Below are positions 11,153-21,329 of a stretch of 64,000 nt of DNA, piece after piece; position 1 is the stretch's first letter; each line of letters opens with the position of its first letter. The translations under genes were made by a program, and so were the position numbers. The notes below the pieces were generated by a model. That model saw only the letters and a program-made list of their open reading frames with translations. It did no database searches and was not told the DNA's origin. The stretch is from Limnephilus marmoratus (lineage: Eukaryota; Arthropoda; Insecta; Trichoptera; Limnephilidae): NCBI GenBank assembly GCA_917880885.1, contig OU862934.1:32472734-32536733 (forward strand), given 5' to 3'.

Positions 11153-11530
11153 TAATAATATTTAAATTAATTAATTAATTTAATTCGGTTTCATTACAAA
11201 AAGTACATTTGTTTACAAACTCCTCGCACAAAATTTTTTTGCAGTTGCATTCTTAGCCGGATTCTAAAAAATTTCAACCATACAATCTCTAACCTAATAA
11301 TACTGTTTGATAATTGAATTATTTTTATAGCACCATTTTTGTTGAAAATTACATCAAAATTTCAGTATGTATGATGTATTATTTTATTTATTTAGATATA
11401 AATGAACAAATTCAACACTGTGCGGCGTTGCTCAATTGAGGCGTTGCTTATAACTTATAATTCATAACATGGGATGAACAAGCTGAAAGCACGAATACCA
11501 CTGATCAGAAAATATCTAGAAGTGTATCTA
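11153..11530. other. Nothing recognised
   Basis: AT-rich sequence between the Helitron and SINE1. Confidence 0.4.
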
Positions 11531-11808
11531 TTTTTTTTTTTTTTTTTACAGTGAATACCGCACAAGAATCTCAACTGCTCCCGTCTGGAGCCAGTGAGAC
11601 TATGGCATCCCCAATTGGGGTATGTTGTGAGGCTGAAGGTGATGGGGAGGGGAAGGAGGTGGGGAAGAGGAAGGTTGGGAAGTACCTGGCTATTCAGATC
11701 TGGTCACCAAACACGGCTAAAGCCATTTTCAAGCAACGTTTCAATTCTGAATGGTGGTCTTACACCAGGGCGATACTGATAGTATCTTCCACTCTGAATT
11801 GTACCAAT
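11531..11808 (-). mobile_element. SINE1, head missing
   Basis: A poly(T) run (the tail of the minus strand) leads into the 3' part ACCGCACAAGAATCTCAACT and runs back to the AGTATCTTCCACTCTG block. The tRNA-like head is absent, consistent with 5' truncation. Confidence 0.8.
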
Positions 11809-12179
11809 TTACAAAAAAAAATATATTGACGCCAATTTACTTAAGGCGGTATACAATCCTAATATTTTTTGTACGCTCAAAACTCACATTTTAATAATTT
11901 CCGGCGAATCCGTAACTATAATAACTTTTTTATTTCCATGCCGCACAAGAAATGCTAGTTATTTATATATTATATTAATAAAAATAGTACGTTACCATTA
12001 ATATATTTTACGTACAACGGTTTTAAAACTATGTAACCCGTTTTTCAACTATAAAGTTAGCGGTAAGCACCAGATTTTATTTTTCTAGACGATGAATTAA
12101 TAATTTCGGGAGGACAGCATGGAGACACATTTTAAATATTTGAAGCATGTTCTTCAGAATTAATTAAAATGAACGCGGC
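11809..12179. other. Nothing recognised
   Basis: AT-rich sequence with no coding signal. Confidence 0.4.
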
Positions 12180-12520
12180 AGAAAGGTCGAATCTCCTGGC
12201 CTGCTAGGGTGAATTCGACCGTACGTTCTTACAATACGCCGTGCCGCGGCTTAAATTTATTTACACGCTTTCTTCACTTACGTCGTTAAGATTCCCACAA
12301 TATTTATCTTCTTCTTCTTTTCTTCGATACGGCAAATTCGACAGTAGGTCCGTCCAGTGCACGGGTCGCGAGTCGCAATTTGTATACACGGTTTCTTTGC
12401 TTACGTCGTTAAGATTCTGAATATATTTTAGAGTATATTTTCGTCTCAAAACCTTCCAATTCCCAGGCGTCAGATAGACTTCTGCTCGAAACAGAATGTC
12501 GATATTTAAAAATCTTTATG
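12180..12520 (-). repeat. Direct repeat of about 28 bp, 120 bp apart
   Basis: TTACGTCGTTAAGATTC with similar flanks occurs near 12281-12297 and 12401-12417. On the minus strand both copies lie in one open frame and give NLNDVSKETV and NLNDVSEESV. I cannot name the sequence; it may be part of an undescribed repeat. Confidence 0.4.
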
Positions 12521-12900
12521 CGTGAAAATGAAAGTCTCTTTATTTGTACCGTATGGGTTTCTATACCATACATCCGATTGCGATGAAACTTTGGTGATTT
12601 ATCGTGCGCACGCCCTTTAATGGTGAGCTTGGGCGTTATGAAATTTGTATAAAAATAGGAGGCTCGCGATTTGTTTGAAAAATGTGTGTGTTTCATATAG
12701 TTTAGTGGCAAAATGCGGGGAAGGTGGAAGGGGAACGCGGGAGGAAGGGGTCAAGATGAAAAGGTAACGGGAGGCGAAGGGGTCCGGGACGCATGAGAAA
12801 GGACACGCAGGGGAGGGATGACATTGGGCTGGGGGATGAGGGAGCAGCAGAAGAAGGGATTGCAAAGGAGAAATAGTAGCGGTAGGTGATAGCAGGGGGT
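12521..12900 (+). repeat. Helitron-like segment with polypurine tract
   Basis: The segment with GGCGTTATGAAATTTGTATA and GGAGGCTCGCGA is followed by a G/A-rich tract at about 12710-12890. This matches the composition of the tracts at 35745-36000 and, in reverse, 8010-8220. Ends are unclear. Confidence 0.5.
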
Positions 12901-13015
12901 AAATTGGAAAATTTAAAATTTAGTGGCCTGCTCACGTGTCTCAAAACCTTCTGAGATTTTATTCGTGGATGCACCAGGCAGAAAAACAAAAAAAAATGTG
13001 TATCTAAAAGCACTT

Positions 13016-13090
13016 CAATTCCTCTTTATTATGTCTTAATCCAACCGGTTTCGGTTCATCCTGAACCTTCCTCAGGGGGTGAATAAAAAT
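13016..13090 (-). mobile_element. Penelope-like 3' end, second family
   Basis: On the minus strand it reads CCTGAGGAAGGTTC, loop, GAACCGAAACCGGTTGG, then a tail ending near AATAAAGAGGAATTGAAGTG. It has the same hairpin plus GAAACCGG layout as the palindrome at 13391-14531 but a different sequence. The inverted partner is at 14940-15075. Confidence 0.55.
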
Positions 13091-13426
13091 ATATTGGATA
13101 TAAAAATATACCCTCCGGCAAAGACGTTACATACTTTAGACGCGGGGTAGAAATCTCAAAGTGGGAAGCCAAACGCAAGACAATTGCACCGGTCTCGATT
13201 TCTAGTAATTTAGTACTAAACTGTCACTCGTCAAGTAAGGTCATGTCTTACCAGTAGGAAAATTGCATTTATAAAGCGCCAAAATGCCCTCCTATATGAT
13301 GAGAAAATGTTTCCATTACACGGTGAACATTAGTAAAAGTGAAGAAATAACATTAAATTTATATGTACACACAAATTACTTTTTATTATCGAAAACACTT
13401 TGTTTACGTCACTTTATTGATATTTC

Positions 13427-13472
13427 TTCCGTCTACCGGTTTCGGTACCTCCGTACCATCATCAGGACTGAA
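13427..13472 (-). ncRNA. Hammerhead-ribozyme-like motif (left arm)
   Basis: Exact mirror of the motif at 14450-14495; see that entry. Confidence 0.55.
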
Positions 13473-13562
13473 TATAAAATACTGACAAATACAGGGAAAT
13501 ATACATATATATATATACAAATGGTAAAAGAAAGAGACAGTAAATAAGAGAGGGACAGTGCG

Positions 13563-13949
13563 TCAGTTGTGGGAGGGAAGTGGGGGAGGAGCGAGTGGGA
13601 TAACGGGAAACATACTTATAATAGGGCTGAATGTTAAATTAAGTTGATTATTAATGATTTCAGCCTTTGCATTAACTGATTTTTTTATTTCTAAAGCTTC
13701 TAAGTTATTTAATCTTAATCCTATCCCATTTTTGTGTAGGACTTTAATACCCGTATCCCGGTTAAAAGTATGATCTTTGTTAATTAGGTGCTCCGCGAAT
13801 TCTGAAAACCCTGAACTGGTTAGACACCTTATGTGCTCCTTTACTCTAGTTTCCACATTGCGTGACGTTTGTCCAATATAGAATGCTGGACAATCGTTAC
13901 AACTAATTTTATAAACGCCCGAGTGGCTTAGTATGTCCTCATCGTCTTA
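13563..13949 (-). CDS. Penelope-like element GIY-YIG endonuclease, partial (left arm)
   Basis: Mirror image of the frame at 13973-14359. It is open from the palindrome centre to a stop at 13563, about 128 codons. The N-terminal half contains SGVYKISCNDCPAFYIGQTS, that is the GVY and YIG elements of the GIY-YIG fold about 10 residues apart, then R and E positions (ETRVKEH). Penelope-like polymerases carry this nuclease at the C-terminus; no polymerase is present. No start codon is supported, because the frame enters from a truncated upstream gene. Confidence 0.75.
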
Positions 13950-13972
13950 ATTAATGCTAATGCATTAATGCT

Positions 13973-14359
13973 AAAGACGATGAGGACATACTAAGCCACT
14001 CGGGCGTTTATAAAATTAGTTGTAACGATTGTCCAGCATTCTATATTGGACAAACGTCACGCAATGTGGAAACTAGAGTAAAGGAGCACATAAGGTGTCT
14101 AACCAGTTCAGGGTTTTCAGAATTCGCGGAGCACCTAATTAACAAAGATCATACTTTTAACCGGGATACGGGTATTAAAGTCCTACACAAAAATGGGATA
14201 GGATTAAGATTAAATAACTTAGAAGCTTTAGAAATAAAAAAATCAGTTAATGCAAAGGCTGAAATCATTAATAATCAACTTAATTTAACATTCAGCCCTA
14301 TTATAAGTATGTTTCCCGTTATCCCACTCGCTCCTCCCCCACTTCCCTCCCACAACTGA
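13973..14359 (+). CDS. Penelope-like element GIY-YIG endonuclease, partial (right arm)
   Basis: The frame is open from the palindrome spacer to the stop at 14359. It encodes ILSHSGVYKIS, CNDCPAFYIGQTS and RNVETRVKEH, followed by a C-terminal tail rich in N/I (NNLEALEIKKSVNAKAEII). GIY-YIG nucleases cut DNA in Penelope-like (PLE) retrotransposition. In a full element this domain follows a telomerase-like reverse transcriptase, which is missing here. The frame is intact within the arm and identical to the left arm. Confidence 0.8.
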   Translation, partial: KDDEDILSHSGVYKISCNDCPAFYIGQTSRNVETRVKEHIRCLTSSGFSEFAEHLINKDHTFNRDTGIKVLHKNGIGLRLNNLEALEIKKSVNAKAEIINNQLNLTFSPIISMFPVIPLAPPPLPSHN

Positions 14360-14449
14360 CGCACTGTCCCTCTCTTATTTACTGTCTCTTTCTTTTACCA
14401 TTTGTATATATATATATGTATATTTCCCTGTATTTGTCAGTATTTTATA

Positions 14450-14495
14450 TTCAGTCCTGATGATGGTACGGAGGTACCGAAACCGGTAGACGGAA
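14450..14495 (+). ncRNA. Hammerhead-ribozyme-like motif (right arm)
   Basis: In order: TTCAGTC, CTGATGA, T, GGTAC-GGAG-GTACC, GAAA, CCGGTA, GACGGAA. This gives a CUGANGA core, a perfect 5-bp helix II, the GAAA core, a very short helix III and a GUA cleavage triplet. Helix I has 6 of 7 pairs (UUCAGUC with GACGGAA, one A-G mismatch). One extra base lies between CUGAUGA and helix II, which departs from the canonical core. Hammerhead motifs are known in Penelope-like elements. Activity here is untested. Confidence 0.55.
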
Positions 14496-14689
14496 GAAAT
14501 ATCAATAAAGTGACGTAAACAAAGTGTTTTCTTTTTATTTATTTAAAATGTCAAGTCACAATGTGTTTGCTTCTTTTGAAAAATTTTATTATCGATTTTA
14601 TTATAAGCAATACAATTAATTTTCATGTTCCCCGTCCGACAATTTTGTACGTCATTAGAGAAAAAACACACATTATTTTATTGTCTTAC

Positions 14690-14803
14690 GGTACGGTCAC
14701 ACTGAGGTCAACTTCCAACTTCAAACTTTCGGACGTTTGCTTAGAAGGGTAGTTCATGCGTTGGAAGTTTGAGTTGGAAGTTTGGCTTCAGTGTGAAAGT
14801 GGC
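14690..14803. mobile_element. Small MITE-like inverted repeat
   Basis: The left arm GGTCACACTGAGGTCAACTT and the right arm (AAGTTTGGCTTCAGTGTGAA on the plus strand) are complementary over about 30 bp with a few mismatches. The element is about 110 bp. No clear target duplication. Confidence 0.55.
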
Positions 14804-14939
14804 ATAGCTTTTTAATATACCTATGAATAATTTTTGAATTAAGAAATTACTGAAAACCGCTGAAAACAAAAAAGTGTTGCTTACTTGCCACATTATTTTG
14901 CGAGCATGTGAGACTATGGCGAGTCTATTTATATAGCGT

Positions 14940-15075
14940 CATTGCCCTCAGGGGTGAATAAAATATATTATATAGGGGTAAATAATAATAAAATTTTATT
15001 CATCCCTGAGGAAGGTTCAGGATGAACCGAAACCGGATGGATTAAGAAATAATTAAGTGGAACTGAAACAAAGTT
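14940..15075 (+). mobile_element. Penelope-like 3' end, second family, with inverted stub
   Basis: CCTGAGGAAGGTTC, then loop, then GAACCGAAACCGG and a tail repeat the motif at 13016-13090 in opposite orientation. A stub CCTCAGGGGTGAATAAAA at 14948 is the reverse complement of TTTTATTCATCCCTGAGG near 15000. So this copy too lies in an inverted arrangement. Confidence 0.55.
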
Positions 15076-15774
15076 ATTTAATTGTGATTATTATAATTAA
15101 GTTTGCTACATGTGAAGACAAAACACTTTCTTTCTTCCTCGGTAGTATTTTATAAATTTCGGCAGAAGTAAGGTAAAAATGAGCTTATTTTGCACGTGGA
15201 CACGCCTATATTGCAGTTTTGTCGGTTCATCACTGCTGAATACAGATGAAGGGGATGGGCAAGTGGTGAAAGCAGAATGAATGCAATAGAAAACGGGATC
15301 ATTAAAAATCGTTTGTAAAGAAAGAGCAGAAGAAAGGGAGAGAAAATATAATCTGTGAAAGCCGACAGAAGTATAATGGAGAAGATTAAAAGGGACGATG
15401 TAGATCTTTCTTCAAGATGACCGCTGTAAAAGAAAATTTGGCGTGTTTTGATGTTCGAAAAGACAAATTGCCTGGTTTCAATCATTTTTCTTTTCTCCTT
15501 CAGTGTGAAATCGACATTTTTTTCTTAAAATTGTAATATAAAGTATGTGAGTTACATTTATACATATATATTTAATAAAATATTATATATAAGATCATCA
15601 TTGGTCATGTATACCTTATCAAAAAAGAGGAGCTCTTGTGCCTGATAAGGTTAGGTTGGGTTGTAAGTTGTAATGTTTTGTATAAATATTTACTTTTTAA
15701 TATTTGCATTTTTCCATATTTTTCTGCAGATGTCTGTGTTTTCACTTTTACCTAACCTAACCTCATATACTAAC
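15076..15774. other. Nothing recognised
   Basis: AT-rich sequence with short TTAGGTTGGG/CCTAACCTAACC runs. A 111-codon minus-strand open frame (15150-15485) resembles no known protein. Confidence 0.4.
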
Positions 15775-16231
15775 TTTTTTTACATTAGCTCCATGCAGGA
15801 GGCCCTGAGAAAATAATTCCCCACAGGGCCTATGTCATCTTTGGGGATGCTATGGGAAGGGTCTTTTTAGGAAAGTAAGGAGGGAAGTTCTGGGAAGGAA
15901 AAGGGTATTAGGGTGGGTAGCAATCTGGGTCAGTTTTTCCAGGAGTGATGGACATATGAATCCATCCGTCCCACTACGGTGCAAGGCGATGTTCCAAGAG
16001 TATACGGCAGGGACTCTCTCAACCCGACCGTCTCTCTCGATCCAGCCTGCCATACAGCCGGTAGACAGACGCATCCGCCGCCAAAACCCGGACAAACCTT
16101 ACCCCATGAACCCGGGCACCCATGCTAAGTCACCAAACGCAGCGAATCACTTGGGGTAACCTATGGCAGAGGTGTTGGTAATCTAATAAATGGTTCTCGG
16201 GGCGGCGGTACCCATACCCGCCTCCCAAATT
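15775..16231 (-). mobile_element. SINE2, full-length long form
   Basis: The poly(T) start (tail) at 15775 is followed by the hairpin GGCCCTGAG...CAGGGCC. The long-form middle comes next, and the family 5' end (CCCGCCTCCCAAATT in plus orientation) lies at 16231. This is one of the most complete copies. Confidence 0.85.
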
Positions 16232-16321
16232 TTAAAGAACTGGTCAATCCAGAATTCAGTGTAAACAAAATAATAATAATTTATTTAATAACGTCCTTTT
16301 CATAGATTTTGAAATGAATAT

Positions 16322-16690
16322 ATTTTTTTTATATTTATTCCACACAGGAGGCCCTGGGAAAAAAATCCCTCAGAGCAACTGTCATCTTTGGGGATTCTGT
16401 GTGGAGGGTCTTTTTAAGGAAAGGAAGTTCTGGAAGGAAAGGTGTATGAGGGGTGGTTAGGAATCTGGGGGTCAATGTGTCTAGGAGTGACAGACGTATG
16501 AATCCATCCCTCCTACTGCGGTGCAAGGCGATATGTCGAGAGAGACCGGCTGTAGAAGTCTAGGTTAGAACCATGAACCTGGGCACCCCTGTTAAGTCAC
16601 CAAAGATACACTTGGGGTGACCTGTGGCAGTGGTTTTGGTTATCCAATTAATGTTTCCTGGGGTAGCGGGGTACCCATACCCGCCTCCCG
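16322..16690 (-). mobile_element. SINE2 with partial internal deletion
   Basis: Poly(T), TTCCACACAGGAGGCCCTG hairpin, then the middle. The copy skips much of the TCTGCCCACC region and ends at CCCGCCTCCC. Confidence 0.8.
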
Positions 16691-16859
16691 GATAGTGAAA
16701 AAAATATAGTACTTATTATACATAACTGAACTGCCTCGGTAACAACATATTTTAATTGTTTAGTGTCAAATTGAAGATGTCCACTGATTTTGTATTTTTA
16801 TTTCCCTCCATTAGTATTCTGGGCAAAGAGAAATGCGTGTGGTTGTTAGTTACAGAATT

Positions 16860-17120
16860 TCTCAACAAATAAATCTCGACATCTAGTATTACGTAGAGGA
16901 ATCCGAAAGCTTATCAGTGCAAGCAATTCCGGACTATCGACTACATCATTTATTGAAATACCAAGTCAGCGAAAATCCTTCTGTCAATTGACAATTTTTA
17001 CGTAAGCATATTCTTATATCATTTAAAGGAGTTTTGTAATTCAACATAATTGCTGGAATACCCATTTTAAAATTTACAAAACGTAAGAATTTATTTTGTA
17101 TTCTTTCAATAGCTTGTACA
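16860..17120 (-). pseudogene. Non-LTR polymerase C-terminal fragment
   Basis: The minus strand reads VQAIERIQNKFLRFVNFKMG, very close to the LINE at 40069-40629 (AIERIQNKFFRYVNFKMGIP). It is truncated on both sides and directly meets an unrelated plus-strand LINE fragment at about 17134. Confidence 0.65.
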
Positions 17121-17133
17121 TGTATTTTTATTT

Positions 17134-17637
17134 GGCAGCCATCTCTGGTCTGGAGCTAGAAAATACCTGAAAAATACCCTCGACTCTGTGCAGAAACGGG
17201 CAGTCCGTTTGATAGATTCTCCCATCTTAACAGACGGATTGCAATCTTTAGAGCACAGGCGTCGGGTGGAAATGCTATCCTTGTTTTACCGGTATTACAA
17301 TCGAAGATGCTCCGAGGAACTAACATCATTGATCCCTTCAGCACCGGTGAATAATCGGGAAACACACCAAACGCGTGCCCAACATATGTACACGGTTGAC
17401 ATTTGTCACATGAGAAAGGGTCGCTTATTCGACTCGTTCTTGTGTTGAACAGCTCGGCTGTGGGACGATTTGCCGGCCTTTGTGTTTCCTCCTTCGTACA
17501 ATATGGGCCTCTTCAACACCAATGTTCAATCCTTCCTCTCCTCAAGAAGACCCTCCACACAGCATCTCAGATGACATAGGCCCTGAGAGAAATTATTTTT
17601 CTCAGGGCCTCCTGTGTGGAGTTAATGAAAAAAAAAG
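17134..17637 (+). pseudogene. LINE-X 3' end carrying the SINE2-type tail
   Basis: The plus strand encodes the end of a non-LTR polymerase: QKRAVRLIDSPILTDGLQSL, then RRVEMLSLFYRYYNRRCSEE, and in another frame LWDDLPAFVFPPSYNMGLF. One frameshift lies near 17445. The following 3' UTR, from about 17535, is ACCCTCCACACAGCAT, then GATGACATAGGCCCTGAG, the hairpin, and TGTGTGGAGTTAATG before poly(A). That tail is the same as the SINE2 3' tail, so LINE-X is the probable partner supplying reverse transcriptase to SINE2. Confidence 0.8.
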
Positions 17638-18171
17638 TTGTGCTCAACGATATCGGCGACACCAGGAAACACAATCCCACCCATTAAAAACTGCCGATAG
17701 CACAATCTCTTATAGTTCAATATCTTTGGGTTGATTTTTTTTTATTTATTTCTCATGGTTATTATAACATCGTTAAATTTCTCTTTTCCGTGTAATAACA
17801 AGTAATAACGGTGACCTATTGCCATCTTGCGGCTGTTTTAGAAAGTCTATTGTTCTAGCAAGACTATTATCGTGAAGTTGTAAACATTAAGTAAGTTTTT
17901 ATAATTTTAATCGAGAAAGAAAGGCTATACATAACCGATTTAACAAAAAAAAAACATGATTATATATAATAGTTATTTTTCGTTGTTGTTTGAATCTCGC
18001 AATAATAATGATTTCCGGGAATGAAGATAGTTTTTAGAGTTAGGTACTAAAATACGAGTATCTTCAAAAATACTAATTTCCGGTTGTTGGTCTGTCTGTC
18101 TGTGTAACTCTGGTTCATTAAACTCGGATTTGCTTTGAATTTTTATTGCCATTTTTTAAATTGTGAATTGT
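17638..18171. other. Nothing recognised
   Basis: AT-rich; no feature identified. Confidence 0.4.
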
Positions 18172-18330
18172 GATGTGAAAACTTCTTTAGCACCGTTGTG
18201 ATTTGAAATTCGATGAAACGGAAACGAGCGACACTGAAAAGAGACAAACACATACACCTATAGAATTTAGCCTGCGAGAGAATGAAATGGATTAATCGGT
18301 GTTCTCTTTGTGCGGTACTTCGTAGAATGA
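18172..18330 (+). repeat. Family D repeat fragment
   Basis: GAAAACTTCTTTAGCACCGT, then CGATGAAACGGAAACGAGCG, AAGAGACAAACACATACA and GATTAATCGGTG. The same order recurs at 21330-21420, 21650-21890 and 41605-41900. Confidence 0.6.
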
Positions 18331-18407
18331 AATGTAAAATAATTTTTAAACTTGGTAACAATATAAATAAATAAACCCTACAATTATCCTACTCCTGAAA
18401 AACTGCT

Positions 18408-18736
18408 GAGGCGGGAATGGGTACCGCCGCCCCGGGAACCCTTATTGGATAACCAACACCACTGCCATAAGTCACCACGAGTGGTTCGCTACGTTTAGTG
18501 ATTTAGCAGGGGTGCCCGGGTACATGGGGTGAGGTTTCTCTAGATCTTGGAGGCGGATGACCAGGACACACTGAACTCCAGATCCCTACCCACCCCTTAA
18601 ACCCTTTTACTTCCCAAAAGTCTCCTCTCCTTCCTTTCCTTAAAAATACCCTACACACAGCGTCCCCAAAGATGACGTAGGCCCTGAGGGAAATTATTTT
18701 TCTCAGGGCCTCCTGTGTAGAGCTCATGTAAAAAAA
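18408..18736 (+). mobile_element. SINE2, short form
   Basis: It runs from GAGGCGGGAATGGGTACC to CTCATGTAAAAAAAA. The middle jumps from GGAGGCGGATG to ACCAGGACACAC, so about 145 bp of the long form is absent. The same junction recurs in the copies at 19740, 30661 and 33396, defining a subfamily. Confidence 0.85.
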
Positions 18737-18949
18737 ACTCTTGGTACTCTGCATTCGTCTCATTCTCTCGAAGTTAGATTTTCTGAACGTTTCACTTCTA
18801 CCGCGTGTGAACTGCACAATTTTTTTTAAAAATTGGTACTGAAGAGTCAAAAATTCAGACTCTTCCGTGATTTTTCATGGGTATCCACTATTTTATAAAT
18901 AATATATTAATTTAATGGGCAAAATCGATCCTAGAGATATTTTTTTGAT

Positions 18950-19105
18950 TACCGCACAATAGTGTCATTTTCCTAGAGACAGTAGAACTACGGCGGCATC
19001 CCAGTTGGAAAAAGTTTAAAGGTTAAATATAAGAAGGAGATGAGTGAGAGGAATATCGTGAAGTTCCTGGCTATTCAGATCTAGTCTTTATACACGGATA
19101 TTAAA
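18950..19105 (-). mobile_element. SINE1, strongly diverged fragment
   Basis: GGCGGCATCCCAGTTGG, then AAGTTCCTGGCTATTCAGAT, then CTAGTC match the SINE1 3' body on the minus strand; no head. Confidence 0.5.
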
Positions 19106-19255
19106 ATAAAAAGTTTAAAAAATTGCGCAATTTACGTTTTTTTTTACTAAAATTACTGATAACAAAAAAAATAAAAACACACACTCATTTTATTAGACAT
19201 AAATTTATTGTAACATTGCTTTTTTATCTTTCATGTAAGAATTATAAATTAAAAA

Positions 19256-20106
19256 TCCACCAACTTTTACTGGAGATGTGAAGGCTGACGGAGATATCGA
19301 AAGAAGGGTAAATGCAGGCAACTCTATTAATGGAGGACCACGCCGTTGGCACCAACAAAAAACTGTCCAAAGAAGCGAAGTCAGCCGTCCATAATGGAGT
19401 ACTGGTACCTACCCTGATGTATGGCAGTGAGGCATGGAACTGGCAGAGGAAGGATAAAAGTAGACTGAATGCTGTAGAAACGAGATCCCTGAGGCGTATG
19501 TGTGGTAAAACCATGTACGACCGTGTGAGAAATGTGGAAATCCGCGAAGAATGCAAGGCTGATGTAAGCGTAATGAGTAAGATTAAGAAAGGTTTGGGCT
19601 TGTAGAGTGAATGAACGAGGAAAGGAGTGTAAGGGGAATGGTAGAAGAAGTCGGGGACGCCCGAGGAAGACATGGCACGACCAAGTGAATCAGATACTTG
19701 AGTCGGGCCATGTCAAGAGTCGGAATAATAGAAGAGCATTTTTTTTACATGAGCACCACACAGGAGGCCCTGAGGAAAATAATTTCCCTCAGGGCCTATA
19801 TCATCTTTGGGGATGCTGTGTGGAGGGTTTTTTTTTAAGTAAAGGAAGGAGAGGAGAGTTCTGGGAAGGAAAGGTGTTTAACGGGTGGGTAGGAATCTGG
19901 GGTTCTGTATGTCCTGGTCATTCGCCTCCAAGACCCCGGGACCCATGAACCCGGGCACCCCTGTCACTAAACGTAGCATGTATGAGACGATGTATGAATG
20001 TGAACGAAGCAAGGAGTGTGTGCCAAGATCGAGTTGTTTGGCAGTCCGTCCTCTCTGTCTACCCCTGCGGGGAAACGGCGTGATGGTTAATTAGTTAGTT
20101 AGTTTA
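19256..20106 (+). pseudogene. RTE-clade LINE 3' end, split by SINE2
   Basis: The plus strand encodes KLSKEAKSAVHNGVLVPTLM, YGSEAWNWQRKDKSRLNAVE, RRMCGKTMYDRVRNVEIREE, then frame-shifted GRRSRGRPRKTWHDQV. The frame is interrupted by SINE2 at 19740-19974 and resumes with YETMYECERSKEC-type sequence. The end matches the C-terminus at 49143-49538. The 3' end is GGCGTGATGGTTAATTAGTTAGTTAGTTTA, that is, a TTAG-type microsatellite tail in place of poly(A), as is usual for RTE elements. It is inactive because of frameshifts and the insertion. Confidence 0.85.
19740..19974 (-). mobile_element. SINE2, short form, inserted in RTE
   Basis: The poly(T) tail start is at 19740, followed by the hairpin and the short-form junction. 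The copy is 5'-truncated at CACTAAACGT. AGCAT at 19735-19739 and 19975-19979 is a short candidate target duplication; the RTE reading resumes right after it. Confidence 0.8.
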
Positions 20107-20314
20107 GTTTAAATTGCAGTTGTAAACGTTGATTTTACGGAAACGTTCATTTTAAGTTTTCTGCGGTTAACTTTTTGATTTGTGTATAAAGCGTAGTGTT
20201 TTCTCTTCTCACACCGTTTAGATCATATTCCTCGCCATAACAGTAAGAGAGATACAACGATTTCTATGACACCTACATGAGATGCTCCTAAGAGCTAACA
20301 AATAACCTGATATA

Positions 20315-21035
20315 TTAAGAGCGTTTAACCAGCCAGCGGACGAAAATCCACATTTCGTCGAAAGTTGTTCTTCCGATCGTGCAGGGCGGTTACAATGAGA
20401 AAGATTAATTATTCTCCGTACCAGCTTTTTAAAATTATAACTCTATATCGAATTTATTTCAATCCGAATTACCTTTAATTTATACCTTCATCCAAAAATG
20501 CTGAAAGGCGTGATGATAAAACTATTAAAATAGTGTACTTTTTGTAGTTATTTTTTGATTATAAGTATTTATCATTTTTCAATAATGTCTAAATTTAATA
20601 AGAATGTTAAAAAAATCTGAAATATATTAGTTTGTAAGTGCGCAAATAAATACACAAATGGACCAATTTTCGTCAAGAAACACATGTACGTACATATTTT
20701 TTAATGATTTTATTGAAAGTAAAATTAAAATTCTAATACATAACTCTGCTAGATAATGTATTGATTTATTTTACTGCATGATTACATTATTTGAAATGGG
20801 TGTGGTATAATACAAAAACTTTTTTGAAAATTTAACAAATCTGCCAACGGCCTATGGAATAACCTTATTATACTAAAAATTAAAAAAAAATCTAAAAATT
20901 TATTACATAACTTCACTAGATAAAAGAACAATCTTTCGAAATCCATTTATAATTTTTTGTGGAAAAGAGTCAATACGTCTAAAAACTTTTTTGAAAATGA
21001 CGTATTTCCGGCTTTCTCTGGTAATGCCCTCTTAA
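20315..21035. mobile_element. TA-flanked TIR element (family E), 721 bp
   Basis: The left end TTAAGAGCGTTTAACCAGCC and the right end (reverse complement TTAAGAGGGCATTACCAG) form imperfect TIRs. TA lies on both sides (20313-20314, 21036-21037). The inside is AT-rich without a transposase. The TA flank fits Tc1/mariner-type integration, but TIRs alone do not prove the superfamily. Confidence 0.65.
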
Positions 21036-21329
21036 TATAATTCCAGTGGATATAAAATAATAGGCAATTCGTATAATTTTCTCCGGGTCAGTAATATATC
21101 CGATAATCTTTCCTGGTCTGGATATAATGTGGAACTGGAATAATATGACTAGAGGTACTATTACATTGCCATCGTCCGGAAACTAAATTATTATATTAAT
21201 AATGTGGAATTGGGGGCGGAATCGAACTCTCTCATTGGAAACGATCAACGTATTAATTATATTGGTGATAAAGTAAGACACGACGATTACGTGTTGTGTC
21301 ATTTTTTGTTTTGGTATTTTATCATTTTT

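Larger units (their letters stand above)
13391..14531. repeat. 1.14-kb palindrome of two Penelope-like 3' ends
   Basis: The arms are 13391-13948 and 13974-14531 (558 bp each), with a 25-bp spacer at 13949-13973. Every block I compared was identical between the arms, with no indels (mirror positions sum to 27922 throughout). Each arm carries, from centre outward, a GIY-YIG endonuclease reading frame, a 3' UTR and a hammerhead-like hairpin. It is either a very young inverted duplication, a gene-converted pair, or a fold-back assembly artefact. Confidence 0.85.

Noticed and set aside
14066..14359. Endonuclease start at the GTG of ETRVKEH
   Set aside because: The GIY-YIG motif lies upstream in the same open frame, so that position is internal to the domain.
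19242..19673. 143-codon minus-strand frame opposite the RTE
   Set aside because: It is the antisense shadow of the RTE polymerase C-terminus.
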